In this document: in pieces, positions 1 to 8,747 of the stretch
Layout of the letters: the number at the start of each line of letters is the position of its first letter
How positions within the stretch are numbered: the stretch's first letter is position 1
Program-made: the position numbers and the translations under genes
Origin: Denitromonas halophila
GTDB taxonomy: Bacteria; Pseudomonadota; Gammaproteobacteria; Burkholderiales; Rhodocyclaceae
Assembly (NCBI RefSeq): GCF_007625155.1
Contig: NZ_VMNK01000006.1
Coordinates: forward strand, 423,769 to 487,768
Length of the DNA stretch: 64,000 bases
Direction of reading: 5' to 3'
Notes under the pieces: model-generated
Told to the model about the DNA's origin: nothing
Seen by the model: the letters and a program-made list of their open reading frames with translations, nothing else
Databases searched by the model: none

Positions 1-618
1 ATCGACACCGTGGTGGTATCCACCCAGCACCACCCGGACATCTCCCACGCCCAGCTCTCCGAAGCCGTGATCGAAGAGATCATCAAGCCGGTGCTGCCGA
101 GCGAGATGGTCGGTGACAAAGTGCGCTACCTGATCAACCCCACCGGCCGCTTCGTGGTTGGCGGCCCGCACGGCGACTGCGGCCTGACCGGTCGCAAGAT
201 CATCGTCGACACCTACGGTGGCGCAGCCCACCACGGTGGTGGCGCGTTCTCCGGCAAGGACCCGTCCAAGGTTGACCGCTCGGCCGCCTACGCCGGCCGT
301 TACGTGGCCAAAAATATCGTCGCCGCCGGCCTGGCCGACAAGTGCGAGGTGCAGATCGCCTACGCCATCGGCGTGGCCCAGCCGGTGTCGCTGATGGTCA
401 ACACCTTCGGCACCGGCAAGATCGAGGAAGACCACATCGAAGCCCTGGTGCGCCGCCACTTCGACTTGCGTCCGAAAGGCATCATCCAGACGCTCAACCT
501 GCTGCGCCCGATCTACGGCAAGACGGCTGCCTACGGCCACTTCGGCCGCGACGAGCCCGAGTTCACCTGGGAAGCCACCGACAAGGCCGCCCAGCTGCGC
601 GCCGACGCCGGCCTGTAA
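1..618 (+). CDS. metK: S-adenosylmethionine synthetase, C-terminal part (cut by window start)
   Basis: This is the last 205 residues of methionine adenosyltransferase, which makes S-adenosylmethionine from ATP and methionine in the cytosol. The reading frame is open from base 1, so the start lies outside the window. The family signature [14 protein letters not shown] is present, as are [20 protein letters not shown] (ATP and metal binding region) and the C-terminal part [15 protein letters not shown] typical of bacterial MetK. The stop is TAA and a strong terminator follows within 20 bases, so the gene ends its transcription unit. Recognition is by family motifs and is secure; only the N-terminal half is unseen. 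Confidence 0.97.
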   Translation: MDTVVVSTQHHPDISHAQLSEAVIEEIIKPVLPSEMVGDKVRYLINPTGRFVVGGPHGDCGLTGRKIIVDTYGGAAHHGGGAFSGKDPSKVDRSAAYAGRYVAKNIVAAGLADKCEVQIAYAIGVAQPVSLMVNTFGTGKIEEDHIEALVRRHFDLRPKGIIQTLNLLRPIYGKTAAYGHFGRDEPEFTWEATDKAAQLRADAGL

Positions 619-635
619 GCGACTTACCCGCATCA

Positions 636-668
636 CGAAAAACCCCGTCCGTGTGGCGGGGTTTTTCG
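636..668. terminator. Intrinsic terminator of metK
   Basis: A perfect 12-bp inverted repeat (cgaaaaaccccg / cggggtttttcg) encloses a 9-base loop and lies 18 bases after the metK stop. The A/T tracts on both sides of the GC stem let it act in either direction. Confidence 0.93.
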
Positions 669-738
669 TTGACTGGCCCGGCTTGCCCCGCACAATGCGT
701 TCCGGGTCAAACCACAGACTTTGGGCGACAATGCCGAC

Positions 739-1614
739 ATGAATCCGCGCGCCCAAGCCCTCCTCCCGGTGTTTTTCGTCCTGCTCTGGAGCACCGGCTT
801 CATCGGCGCCAAGCTGGGGCTACCCTATGCCGAACCGCTCACCTTTCTGAGTGTGCGCTACGTGCTGGTCATCGCCGTGATGCTGCTGGTGGCACTTGTC
901 AGCCGCGCGCCCTGGCCGAGCAGCTGGACCATGGCCGGCCACATCGCCGCCAACGGCTTTCTGCTCCACGGCCTTTACCTTGGCGGCGTTTTCGTCTCCA
1001 TCAAGCACGGCCTGCCAGCGGGCGTGGCCGCGCTGGTCGTTGGCATGCAGCCGCTCCTCACCGCCGTCGGCGCCGGCTGGTTTCTGGGTGAACGCGTGAC
1101 CGCCCGGCAATGGCTCGGCCTGGCGCTCGGCTTTGTCGGCGTCGCCCTGGTGGTCGGCGGTCGTGCGCAGATCGACACCGTCACCACGAGCAGCCTGTGG
1201 CACATGCTCTGGCCCGCCCTTATCGCCCTGATGGGCATCACCGTCGGCACGCTGTACCAGAAACGCTTTTGCCCCAGCTTCGATCTGCGCACCGGCAGCG
1301 TCATCCAGTTCCTGCCCGCCCTGCTCGTCACCGGCCTGGTCGCCGCGCAAACTGAAACCCTGCAGATCGAGTGGGACGGCCGCTTCATCTTCGCGCTGTT
1401 ATGGCTCGTGCTGGTGCTCTCGGTCGGCGCCATCAGCCTGCTCAACCTCCTCATCCGCCAAGGCAGCGCCACCAACGTCGCCAGCCTGTTCTACCTCACC
1501 CCGCCGGTCACCGCGGTCATCGCCTGGGCGTTGTTCGACGAAACGCTCTCGCCGATGGCGATTGCCGGCATGGGGGTGGCGGTGGGAGGGGTGTGGCTGG
1601 CGCGTCGCGCCTGA
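739..1614 (+). CDS. EamA/DMT-family inner-membrane transporter
   Basis: A drug/metabolite transporter superfamily protein of 291 residues, the usual size for a ten-helix EamA exporter. The sequence is almost entirely hydrophobic helices, with two homologous EamA halves (roughly residues 5-135 and 150-290). It opens with PVFFVLLWSTGFIGAK, a characteristic first helix. The ATG at 739 is preferred over an in-frame TTG at 721 because homologous proteins begin just before the first helix. The substrate cannot be told from sequence; relatives export amino acids or metabolites. It stands alone, after the metK terminator and before an unrelated phosphatase. Confidence 0.88.
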   Translation: MNPRAQALLPVFFVLLWSTGFIGAKLGLPYAEPLTFLSVRYVLVIAVMLLVALVSRAPWPSSWTMAGHIAANGFLLHGLYLGGVFVSIKHGLPAGVAALVVGMQPLLTAVGAGWFLGERVTARQWLGLALGFVGVALVVGGRAQIDTVTTSSLWHMLWPALIALMGITVGTLYQKRFCPSFDLRTGSVIQFLPALLVTGLVAAQTETLQIEWDGRFIFALLWLVLVLSVGAISLLNLLIRQGSATNVASLFYLTPPVTAVIAWALFDETLSPMAIAGMGVAVGGVWLARRA

Positions 1615-1658
1615 ACCTTCGCCCGCCCAAGCAGTCTGCCGATGAGAGGTAGCCTGCC

Positions 1659-2291
1659 ATGACCGATCCTGATGTTCGCTCCCAACATTTCGTGTCCATC
1701 GGCCAATGGGCCAGCCTTTGGGCACTACTACTCTGCTTTCTGAGCCCACATGCCGCCGCGCTCAATGACGCGCGCCTGGTCGATGCCTTGCGCTCCGGCG
1801 GCCTTGTCGTGCTGATCCGGCATGCCGCGACCGAATCCGGCACCGGTGATCCCCCCGGCTTCCGACTCGACGACTGCACCACTCAGCGGAATCTGTCGGC
1901 CGCCGGACGCGACCAGGCCCGCGCACTGGGCGCGTGGTTCGGTGCGCAGCGCATCCCCGTCGGCGAAGTGCGCAGCAGCCGATGGTGTCGTTGCCTCGAC
2001 ACTGCGAAGCTGGCCTTCCCGCCACAGACGACGATGATCCCATGGCCGCCACTGGACTCCTTCTTCGATGCCCGCCATCGCGCCGACGCTGCCACCGCCG
2101 CCGCCCTGGCCGGGCTGGCCAACCCGATCGCTGGCAACCGGATCTGGGTCACGCATCAGGTCAACATCACCGCCTTGAGCGGCATTTATCCGGCGCCTGG
2201 CGAACTGGTCGTCATGCAGCCGCGCGCCCGTCCCGATGGCGGATATCGACTTGAGCTCATGGGTCGTCTGACGCCGAGCACGGCGTCCTGA
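1659..2291 (+). CDS. Histidine phosphatase superfamily protein, probably exported
   Basis: A 210-residue member of the phosphoglycerate-mutase-like (histidine phosphatase) clan. The catalytic RHG-type motif appears as LIRHAATE near residues 52-59, and a second histidine is in WVTHQVN near residue 165. A hydrophobic stretch at about residues 18-34 (SLWALLLCFLSPHAAA) looks like a signal peptide ending at AAA, which points to a periplasmic enzyme. Two cysteines (DDCTTQ and WCRCLD) might form a disulphide. A GAGAGG sequence precedes the ATG. The substrate is unknown; relatives dephosphorylate small phosphoesters or act like SixA. It has no operon partner with a related role. Confidence 0.8.
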   Translation: MTDPDVRSQHFVSIGQWASLWALLLCFLSPHAAALNDARLVDALRSGGLVVLIRHAATESGTGDPPGFRLDDCTTQRNLSAAGRDQARALGAWFGAQRIPVGEVRSSRWCRCLDTAKLAFPPQTTMIPWPPLDSFFDARHRADAATAAALAGLANPIAGNRIWVTHQVNITALSGIYPAPGELVVMQPRARPDGGYRLELMGRLTPSTAS

Positions 2292-2360
2292 CGCATCGCA
2301 CCGGCACGGCTTGCCGAGCGCGGCGTTAGAATGCCGGCATCCCCTCGACGGAGTATCGCC

Positions 2361-2681
2361 ATGCTGATGAGCACTACCCCCACTCTCGAAGGCCAGACCA
2401 TCACCCGCTATCTCGGCGTGGTCAATGGCGAGGCCATCATTGGCGCCAACATCTTCAAGGACATGTTCGCCGCCGTGCGCAACGTGGTCGGCGGTCGCGC
2501 CGGGGCGTATGAACGCACGCTGGCCGATGCACGCAATATCGCCTTCGAAGAAGCCGCCGAGGCCGCGTCCAAGCTCGGTGCCAACGCCGTGGTCGGCATC
2601 GATGTCGACTACGAAGTACTCGGCTCCGACAACGGCATGTTGATGGTGTGCGTGAGCGGCACGGCCGTGGTTGTCGGTTAA
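2361..2681 (+). CDS. YbjQ-family (DUF74) protein
   Basis: A small cytosolic protein of 106 residues matching the YbjQ/DUF74 heavy-metal-binding-like family. The core is [19 protein letters not shown], followed by [11 protein letters not shown] and [18 protein letters not shown], the typical pattern of this pentamer-forming fold. The ATG at 2361 has a GGAG ribosome site 7 bases upstream, so it is chosen over an upstream ATG at 2331. The biochemical role of the family is not established. A DinB-type gene follows after 12 bases on the same strand, so the two may be co-transcribed. Confidence 0.88.
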   Translation: MLMSTTPTLEGQTITRYLGVVNGEAIIGANIFKDMFAAVRNVVGGRAGAYERTLADARNIAFEEAAEAASKLGANAVVGIDVDYEVLGSDNGMLMVCVSGTAVVVG

Positions 2682-2693
2682 CCGGTCGTCGCC

Positions 2694-3251
2694 ATGGACC
2701 GGATCGCTCATGTGCGCGCAATGGCGCATTACAACCGCTGGATGAACGAGCGCCTGTACGCGGCCGCGGCCACGCTCGACCACGACGCGCTGCATGCCGA
2801 CCGCGGTGCCTTTTTCGGCTCGCTGTTTGGCACGCTCAACCATATCGTGGTCGCCGACACGGTCTGGCTCAAGCGCTTCGCCACGCTGCCGGCCTGCCTC
2901 ACCACGCTGGCCCCCCTGCGCGACGAGCCGCAACCCGCGGCCCTCGACGCGCCGCGCTGCCCCAACCTGCCGGCACTCACCGCGCATCGCGAAAAACTCG
3001 ACGCCCTGATTACCGACTGGGCGAGCACGCTCACCGATGCCGATCTCGACGCCGTGTTGCCCTATCAGAACATGCGCGGCATCCCGGCCACGCGCAATGT
3101 CTTCGCGCTGCTGATGCATTTCTTCAACCACCAGACCCACCACCGCGGTCAGGCCACCACGCTGCTGTCGCAGTCCGGCGTCGACATGGGCGCCACCGAT
3201 CTGTTGCTGCTCATCCCCGACCTCAACGACCCGCCGGTCGCCACGCCGTGA
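2694..3251 (+). CDS. DinB-family protein (putative metal-dependent four-helix enzyme)
   Basis: A 185-residue DinB/YfiT-like protein. It starts with the helix [15 protein letters not shown], then [19 protein letters not shown], and near the C-terminus [16 protein letters not shown]. The histidines in LNHI and in the H-x3-H of HQTHHRG form the predicted metal triad of the family. Members include bacillithiol or mycothiol S-transferases and many proteins of unknown role, so the reaction is not assigned. The stop overlaps the start of ruvC (GTGA at 3248-3251), implying translational coupling with the Holliday junction resolvase. Confidence 0.88.
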   Translation: MDRIAHVRAMAHYNRWMNERLYAAAATLDHDALHADRGAFFGSLFGTLNHIVVADTVWLKRFATLPACLTTLAPLRDEPQPAALDAPRCPNLPALTAHREKLDALITDWASTLTDADLDAVLPYQNMRGIPATRNVFALLMHFFNHQTHHRGQATTLLSQSGVDMGATDLLLLIPDLNDPPVATP

Positions 3252-3802
3252 GCGGCACCGCCTCGGCCATCACCGCCACCCGCATCCTCGGGCTCGACCC
3301 CGGCCTGCGGGTGACCGGCTTCGGCGTCATCGACACGCTCGGCCAGCAGCTGCGCTATGTGGCCAGCGGCTGCATCAAGACCCAGGACGGCGAGCTGCCC
3401 GGCCGGCTCAAGACCCTGCTCGACGGCGTGCGCGAGGTGATCGCCACCTACCAGCCCGATCAGGTCGCGGTCGAAAAAGTCTTTGTGAACGTGAACCCGC
3501 AATCGACCCTGCTGCTCGGTCAGGCGCGCGGCGCAGTCATTTGTGGCGCGGTGTCCTGCGATTTGCCGGTGCTCGAATACACCGCGCTGCAGGTCAAGCA
3601 GGCCGTGGTTGGCCATGGCAAGGCGCACAAGGACCAGGTACAGCACATGGTGCAGCGCCTGCTCGAACTGGCCGCCGCACCGCAGGCCGACGCCGCCGAC
3701 GCGCTGGCCTGCGCCATCTGCCATGCCCACGGCGGCCTCGGCATGGGCGCGCTGGCCACCGCCGGCATGCGGCGCCGGGGCGGGCGGATCAGCGCGCGTT
3801 GA
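3248..3802 (+). CDS. ruvC: Crossover junction endodeoxyribonuclease RuvC
   Basis: The Holliday junction resolvase that cuts four-way junctions together with RuvAB in recombinational repair. The protein is 184 residues from a GTG start at 3248 that overlaps the stop of the preceding dinB-like gene. The acidic catalytic residues are visible: Asp17 in RILGLDPG, Glu76 in VAVEKVF, and the pair of aspartates in ADAADALA near residue 150. [14 protein letters not shown] is also diagnostic. The coding frame stays open far upstream (to 2648), but that part is a shadow of the two preceding genes. ruvA and ruvB are not in the window downstream, which is unusual but not unknown. Confidence 0.95.
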   Translation: MSGTASAITATRILGLDPGLRVTGFGVIDTLGQQLRYVASGCIKTQDGELPGRLKTLLDGVREVIATYQPDQVAVEKVFVNVNPQSTLLLGQARGAVICGAVSCDLPVLEYTALQVKQAVVGHGKAHKDQVQHMVQRLLELAAAPQADAADALACAICHAHGGLGMGALATAGMRRRGGRISAR

Positions 3803-3918
3803 ATCTGCTTCACCCCCGCCCTGAAAAGCTTTCGCTTGTGGCGGGCGGCACGCACTGACTACTATCAGACTCACGATGCGAGCGCCAAGCAGCGGCTCGC
3901 GCACTTTGGAGGCAAGCA

Positions 3919-4698
3919 ATGTCCGATTCCCCCGTCAAGCCGCGCCCCCGCGTTGGCCTGTTCGCCACCTGCGTGATGAACGCCTTCCGCCCGAGTATCG
4001 GCTTTGCCAGCGCCAAACTGCTCGAAGACGCCGGCTGCCATGTGAGTGTGCCCGCCGCACAAACCTGTTGCGGCCAGCCCGGCCTCAACAGCGGTGACGA
4101 AGACAGCGCCCGTGCACTGGCCAAACAAGTCATCGAAGCCTTCGAAGAATTCGACTACGTGGTCGGCCCCTCCGGCTCGTGCATGGCCACCATCCGCCAC
4201 GACTACCCCAATCTGTTCGCCGACATAGCCGACTGGCGCAAGCGCGCCGAGGCGCTGGCAGCCAAGAGCTACGAGCTGCTGTCCTTCCTCACCGACGTAA
4301 TGGGCGTGACCGCGGTCGATGCCGAATACCAGGGCACCATCACCTACCACGATTCCTGTAGCGGCCTGCGCAGCATGGGCGTCAAGGGGCAGCCGCGCCA
4401 GCTGCTCGGCACGGTGAAAGGCCTGACCATCAAGGAGATGGAAGACACCGACGTGTGCTGCGGCTTCGGCGGCACCTTCTGCGTCAAATACCCCGAAATC
4501 TCCGAAAAGATGGCCGACGACAAGCTCGCCAACGCGGCCGCCACCGGCGCCGACACGCTGCTCGGTGGCGACCTCGGCTGCCTGCTGCATCTGGCCGGAC
4601 GCTTGCGCCGCAAGGGCTCGCCGGTCAAGGTCTATCACACCGCCGAAGTGCTGGCCGGCCTGGCCGATGGCCCGAGTCTGGGCGAGGAGAACCGATAA
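3919..4698 (+). CDS. lutA: L-lactate utilisation protein LutA (CCG-domain Fe-S subunit)
   Basis: A 259-residue protein with two cysteine-rich CCG domains (CCGQPGLNSGD near residue 53 and CCGFGGTFCVKYPEIS near residue 180), as in heterodisulfide reductase-like subunits. In Bacillus subtilis and relatives LutABC form an NADH-independent L-lactate oxidising complex; this subunit binds Fe-S centres. A GGAGG ribosome site lies 5-9 bases upstream of the ATG. It is the first gene of a tight three-gene operon and its TAA stop overlaps the ATG of lutB. No lactate permease or GntR-type LutR is adjacent. Confidence 0.93.
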   Translation: MSDSPVKPRPRVGLFATCVMNAFRPSIGFASAKLLEDAGCHVSVPAAQTCCGQPGLNSGDEDSARALAKQVIEAFEEFDYVVGPSGSCMATIRHDYPNLFADIADWRKRAEALAAKSYELLSFLTDVMGVTAVDAEYQGTITYHDSCSGLRSMGVKGQPRQLLGTVKGLTIKEMEDTDVCCGFGGTFCVKYPEISEKMADDKLANAAATGADTLLGGDLGCLLHLAGRLRRKGSPVKVYHTAEVLAGLADGPSLGEENR

Positions 4699-6107
4699 TG
4701 GAATTCCGCTCCCCCGAGTTCAAGACCCGCGCGGTGCATGCCCTGCATGACGCCAACCTGCAAAAGGCGCTGAGCAACACCAAGGCCGGCTTTGTGGTCA
4801 AGCGTGCCCAGGCCGCCGCCGAGATGCCCGAGTTCGAGGCGCTGCGCGACACCGCCGCCGAGATCAAGGACCACGTCCTCAACAACCTCGACCACTACCT
4901 CGAAAAGTACGAAGCCGCGGTCACCGCCGCCGGCGGCCATGTGCACTTCGCCACCGATGCCGAAGACGCCCGCCGCATCATCCTCGGCATCTGCAAAAAA
5001 GCCAACGCCAAGCGGATCACCAAGGGCAAGTCGATGGTCTCCGAAGAGATGAGCCTCAACGAGGCGCTGATCGGCGAAGGCTACGAAGTGGTCGAGACCG
5101 ACCTGGGCGAGTACATCATCCAGCTCGCCGACGAGCCGCCCTCGCACATCATCGCGCCGGCCATCCACAAGACCAAGGACCAGGTCGCCGACCTGTTCGC
5201 CGCCGCCCACAACAAGCCGCGCAAGACCGACCGCGCCGCGCTGGTGGCCGAAGCGCGCGAAGTGCTGCGCGAGAAGTACTTCACCGCCGAGGTCGGCATC
5301 ACCGGCGGCAACTTCCTGGTGGCCGAAACCGGCTCGTCCGTCATCGTCACCAACGAAGGCAACGGCGACCTCACCCAGACGCTGGCCAAGGTACACATCG
5401 TCACCAGCGGCATCGAGCGCGTGATTCCCTCGCTCGACGACCTCTCCGTGTTCCTGCGCATTCTGGCGCGCAGCGCCACCGGCCAGGAGACCGAGAGCTA
5501 CACCACTTTCTCGACCGGTCCGCGCCGCGACGGCGACATCGACGGCCCCGAGGAATACCACGTGGTGCTGCTCGACAACGGCCGCTCCAAGATGCTCGGC
5601 AGCCGCTTCCAGGACATGCTGCGCTGCATCCGCTGCGGCGCCTGCATGAACCACTGCCCGGTGTACGGCTCGATCGGCGGCCACGCCTACGGCTGGGTCT
5701 ACCCCGGCCCGATGGGCTCGGTGCTCACCCCGCTGATCAAGGGCATGGACGGCACCTACGACCTGCCCAACGCCTGCACGCTCAACGGCCGCTGCAAGTC
5801 GGTGTGCCCGGTGCGCATTCCGCTACCCGACCTGCTGCGCGAAATCCGCCACAACCAGTTCCGCCAGGACATGACGCCCAAACGCCAGAAACAGGCGCTC
5901 AAACTATGGCGCTACGTGGCTGAGCGACCCAAGCTCTACCACTTTGCCGAGCGCATCGGCGTGCGCATCCTGGCCAGCATGGCCAACGGCAAGGGCAAGC
6001 TGCGCAGCCTGCCCTTCGACCCCGGCTGGACCGGCGCGCGCGACCTGCCCGCCCCCACCGGCCGCACCTTCCTCGAACTGTGGCAAGCCAAGCGGGGTGA
6101 CAAATGA
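4698..6107 (+). CDS. lutB: L-lactate utilisation protein LutB (two [4Fe-4S] clusters)
   Basis: A 469-residue iron-sulfur protein, the central subunit of the Lut lactate dehydrogenase. An N-terminal LUD domain (about residues 60-290, with ITGGNFLVAETGSSVIVTNE) is followed by two ferredoxin-like motifs, CIRCGACMNHCPV near residue 310 and CTLNGRCKSVCPV near residue 360, then the C-terminal LutB extension. The ATG at 4698 overlaps the lutA stop by one base. The frame continues open upstream inside lutA, but the overlapping start and family length support 4698. It couples to lutC through an ATGA overlap. Confidence 0.95.
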   Translation: MEFRSPEFKTRAVHALHDANLQKALSNTKAGFVVKRAQAAAEMPEFEALRDTAAEIKDHVLNNLDHYLEKYEAAVTAAGGHVHFATDAEDARRIILGICKKANAKRITKGKSMVSEEMSLNEALIGEGYEVVETDLGEYIIQLADEPPSHIIAPAIHKTKDQVADLFAAAHNKPRKTDRAALVAEAREVLREKYFTAEVGITGGNFLVAETGSSVIVTNEGNGDLTQTLAKVHIVTSGIERVIPSLDDLSVFLRILARSATGQETESYTTFSTGPRRDGDIDGPEEYHVVLLDNGRSKMLGSRFQDMLRCIRCGACMNHCPVYGSIGGHAYGWVYPGPMGSVLTPLIKGMDGTYDLPNACTLNGRCKSVCPVRIPLPDLLREIRHNQFRQDMTPKRQKQALKLWRYVAERPKLYHFAERIGVRILASMANGKGKLRSLPFDPGWTGARDLPAPTGRTFLELWQAKRGDK

Positions 6108-6748
6108 GCAGCCGCGACACCATCTTCAAGGCCATCCGACAAGGCCTCGGCCGCGGCCCGCTCGACGACGCCGCACGCAAGCAACTCGACGCGCGCATCG
6201 CCAATCCGCCGCAGCACATCCGTGCCACGGTGGACGACGCCGATCTGGTCGCCCGCTTCGCCCAGCGTTTCGAATCGCGCTCCGGCACCACCGAGCGTAT
6301 CGCCAGCCTGGCCGACGTGCCCGCCGCCGTCGCCGCGCTGGCCGAAAGCTATGCCATCGCGCCATCGGCCGTCGTCGGCACCGCCCTGGGCGAACTCGCC
6401 TGGCCGGAGGGCTGGCAGATCGACCACGGCGCCGCCACCATCGACGTCATGCTCGGCGTCTCGCTGGCCTGGCGCGGCATCGCCGAGACCGGCAGCATCC
6501 TCATGCTCTCCGGCCCCGACCGCCCGATCACCCACAACTTCGTGCCCGAAACTCATGTCGTCGTGCTGCCGGTCGAACACCTCGTCCGCCACTACGAAGA
6601 CTGCTGGGTCGCCCTGCGCGAACGCGGCCAGGGCGCCCCGCGCGCCATGAACTTCATCTCCGGCCCCTCACGCACCGGCGACGTCGAGCAGACCATCGAA
6701 CTCGGCGCCCACGGCCCACGGCGGATGCATGTGTTGATTCTGGGGTAA
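6104..6748 (+). CDS. lutC: L-lactate utilisation protein LutC (LUD domain)
   Basis: A 214-residue LUD-domain protein, the third subunit of the LutABC lactate oxidation complex. It shows the C-terminal family pattern NFISGPSRTGDVEQTIELG followed by HGPRRMHVLIL. The central part LAWRGIAETGSILMLSGPD matches the LUD core. The start overlaps the lutB stop in an ATGA, so the three genes are translationally coupled. The family assignment is strong; the precise role of LutC in the complex is less certain than that of the Fe-S subunits. Confidence 0.93.
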   Translation: MSSRDTIFKAIRQGLGRGPLDDAARKQLDARIANPPQHIRATVDDADLVARFAQRFESRSGTTERIASLADVPAAVAALAESYAIAPSAVVGTALGELAWPEGWQIDHGAATIDVMLGVSLAWRGIAETGSILMLSGPDRPITHNFVPETHVVVLPVEHLVRHYEDCWVALRERGQGAPRAMNFISGPSRTGDVEQTIELGAHGPRRMHVLILG

Positions 6749-6797
6749 AGCCGCCCCCACGTCGGGTGGGCAGTTCACCGCCCATCCGCACTATTTG

Positions 6798-6839
6798 CCG
6801 TGAGGCACGATGGTGGGCAGCGAAGCTGACCACCCTACG
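6798..6839 (+). repeat. Dispersed intergenic repeat, copy 1
   Basis: About 42 bp, beginning ccgtgaggcacgatggtggg, that recurs in the same orientation at 9808-9849 with a few changes. Neither copy is coding. The pair brackets the LysR/SGNH/aldo-keto reductase cassette. Confidence 0.7.
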
Positions 6840-6920
6840 AAGTCGCACCATCGCGCCTGAACACGCACCGATGCCTGCGCTCGATGGCTTCACTGCGGGC
6901 AGCGGCGTCACGGCCATCGT

Positions 6921-6982
6921 AGGGCGGATAGGCCGCATGCGCATCCGCCGCGCCCCTTGGATGCGCTGCGCTTATCCGCCCT
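6921..6982. repeat. Palindromic GGCGGATA repeat reaching into the LysR stop codon
   Basis: The left arm agggcggata (6921-6930) and right arm tatccgccct (6973-6982) are exact reverse complements, with gcgcatccgcc-type sequence between them. The right arm overlaps the end of the minus-strand LysR gene and supplies its last codons. A related element lies at 16558-16637. Confidence 0.75.
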
Positions 6983-7871
6983 GCGACAGCTCACGGGCGA
7001 GGTCGATGAAGGCGCGCAGCGGTGCCGGCATCTGGCGACGGCTCGAGGTGTAGAGGTAGAAGTGTTCGGCCGGCGGCATCCAGTCGGCCAGCACCGGCAC
7101 CAGGGTGCCCGCGTCGATGGCATCGGCTACCAGCGAAGCGAGCCCATAGGCCAGGCCCAGGCCGGCCTGAGCGGCGTTTAGCGCCATGGCGTGATCATTC
7201 ACGATGAGGGCGGCCTTCACCTCCACCGCGCGGCTCACGCCAGCCCGTTCGAATTCCCAGCGATACACCACACCACTCGGAAAGCGCTGGCCGATGCAGG
7301 CATGCGCCAGCACATCTTCCGGCGTGCGCGGCGCCGGATGGGTCGCCAGATAACTCGGCGAGGCAACTGCCGTGAAGCGCTGCGGCAGACCGATCGGCAG
7401 CGCGACGCGGTCGGCGGCGAGACGCTCGCCAAAGCGGATGCCTGCATCGAAACCCTCGGCCACGATATCGACCAGCCCGTCGTCGGCCACCACCTCGACC
7501 GCCACCTCCGGGTAGCGCACCCGGAACGCACTCAAAATCGGCAGCAGCACGGCGTGCATGGCAATCCGCGGCACCGTCAGGCGCAAGCTCCCGCGCGGCG
7601 TGTCGCGAAAAGCGTTGAGCTCGTCGAGCGCCAGCGCGATATCGCTCAGCGCCGGATCGAGCCGGTCGAGCAGACGCGCACCGGCCTCGGTCGGCATCAC
7701 GCTGCGGGTGCTGCGATTGAGCAGGCGCACCCCCAGCCGTTCTTCGAGCCCGCGCACCGCATGGCTCAGCGCCGAGGCCGACACGCCCATCTCGTCGGCC
7801 GCGCGCCGAAAGCTGCGCTGCCGCGCCACGCTGGCAAAGGCCGCCAGCTCGCCGTAGTCACTTCGTTTCAT
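6972..7871 (-). CDS. LysR-family transcriptional regulator
   Basis: A 299-residue LysR regulator with an N-terminal winged helix (FASVARQRSFRRAADEMGVS, then ALSHAVRGLEERLGVRLLNR at residues 30-55) and a C-terminal periplasmic-binding-like effector domain. It is divergent from the SGNH hydrolase and aldo-keto reductase genes, the usual layout for a LysR regulator and its target; an inverted repeat lies between them. The protein ends in Gly-Gly-stop, encoded by the arm of an intergenic palindrome, so its original C-terminus may have been replaced. Effector unknown. Confidence 0.9.
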   Translation of the reverse strand: MKRSDYGELAAFASVARQRSFRRAADEMGVSASALSHAVRGLEERLGVRLLNRSTRSVMPTEAGARLLDRLDPALSDIALALDELNAFRDTPRGSLRLTVPRIAMHAVLLPILSAFRVRYPEVAVEVVADDGLVDIVAEGFDAGIRFGERLAADRVALPIGLPQRFTAVASPSYLATHPAPRTPEDVLAHACIGQRFPSGVVYRWEFERAGVSRAVEVKAALIVNDHAMALNAAQAGLGLAYGLASLVADAIDAGTLVPVLADWMPPAEHFYLYTSSRRQMPAPLRAFIDLARELSQGG

Positions 7872-7909
7872 TGCTGAATTCTACTCATGACGACATCAAG
7901 CAAGCATCG

Positions 7910-7925
7910 GATTGTCTGAACAATC
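7910..7925. promoter_or_regulatory. Candidate LysR binding site between divergent genes
   Basis: Inverted repeat gattgt-ctga-acaatc in the 99-bp space between the LysR start (7871) and the SGNH hydrolase start (7971). Position and symmetry fit a LysR operator; not proven. Confidence 0.5.
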
Positions 7926-7970
7926 GATCCGCGCGATCCTGCTCCACATCCCCTTATGCCGGAGTACCCG

Positions 7971-8747
7971 ATGTCTCAGCTTCTCTCCCGCGCAGCCAAA
8001 GCGCTGTGCTGCCTCGCTCTGCTGGCCATAGCACACGCCGCCCAGGCCGAGCGCCTGCCCCGCGTTCTGGTGTTTGGAGATTCCAACAGCTGGGGCTGGA
8101 TCGCCTCGCCACAGGGCTTCCCCGCACAACGGCTGAACGACGCCGCACGCTGGCCGGGCGTCCTCGGCGCCGCCCTCGCAGGCCAGGCCACCGTCCTCGT
8201 CGATGGACTCTCCGGCCGCACGGTGGATGTCGACTACCCCAAACCGCTGGTCGGCCTGCCCGGCGCCCTGTTCAACGGCAGCCGCAGCCTGCCCGAAGCC
8301 CTGGCGCGCGAGACGCCGCTCGACCTGCTGATCGTGATGCTCGGCACCAACGATCTGCGCAGCGATCTCGGCCGCACGCCGGACGCCATCGCCCACGGCC
8401 TGCGCACACTTGTCGCGCAGGCGCGCCGCTTCGGTCACGGCGTGGCCACCCCTTACGCACCGCCGGCCGTGCTGGTGGTGGTTCCCCCACCGCTGGGCGA
8501 TGTCTCGCGCACACCGCTACGCGCCTTCTTTGCCGGCATGGAAGCCAAGTCGCGTGCCCTCGCCCCCACCGTGCAGCGTGCGCTGACCGGCACGCCCATC
8601 TTCGACGCGGCCGAGACCACCGGCCCCCTCGCCGGTATCGACGGCGTCCACCTCAGCGCCGCCCAGCATGCGATGCTGGGCCAGGCGCTGGCGCCAGCCG
8701 TGCGCCGCGCGCTCATCCTCCCCACCGCTCAGGAGACTGCACGATGA
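7971..8747 (+). CDS. SGNH/GDSL-family hydrolase (arylesterase-like), exported
   Basis: A 258-residue serine esterase of the SGNH clan. The catalytic serine is in VFGDSNSWGW, the block III motif is LGTNDLR, and the Asp-His pair is DGVHLS near the C-terminus. Residues 1-25 (ending AIAHAAQA) form a signal peptide, so the enzyme is probably periplasmic. The ATG at 7971 is preferred over one at 7956 because GGAG lies 6 bases before it and the signal peptide begins there. It overlaps the next gene by ATGA, and both are divergent from a LysR regulator. Likely substrates are small esters; not determinable from sequence. Confidence 0.88.
   Translation: MSQLLSRAAKALCCLALLAIAHAAQAERLPRVLVFGDSNSWGWIASPQGFPAQRLNDAARWPGVLGAALAGQATVLVDGLSGRTVDVDYPKPLVGLPGALFNGSRSLPEALARETPLDLLIVMLGTNDLRSDLGRTPDAIAHGLRTLVAQARRFGHGVATPYAPPAVLVVVPPPLGDVSRTPLRAFFAGMEAKSRALAPTVQRALTGTPIFDAAETTGPLAGIDGVHLSAAQHAMLGQALAPAVRRALILPTAQETAR

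Noticed and set aside
2648..3247. In-frame upstream extension of ruvC
   Set aside because: It overlaps the DinB-type gene in another frame; the GTG at 3248 gives the family start and length.
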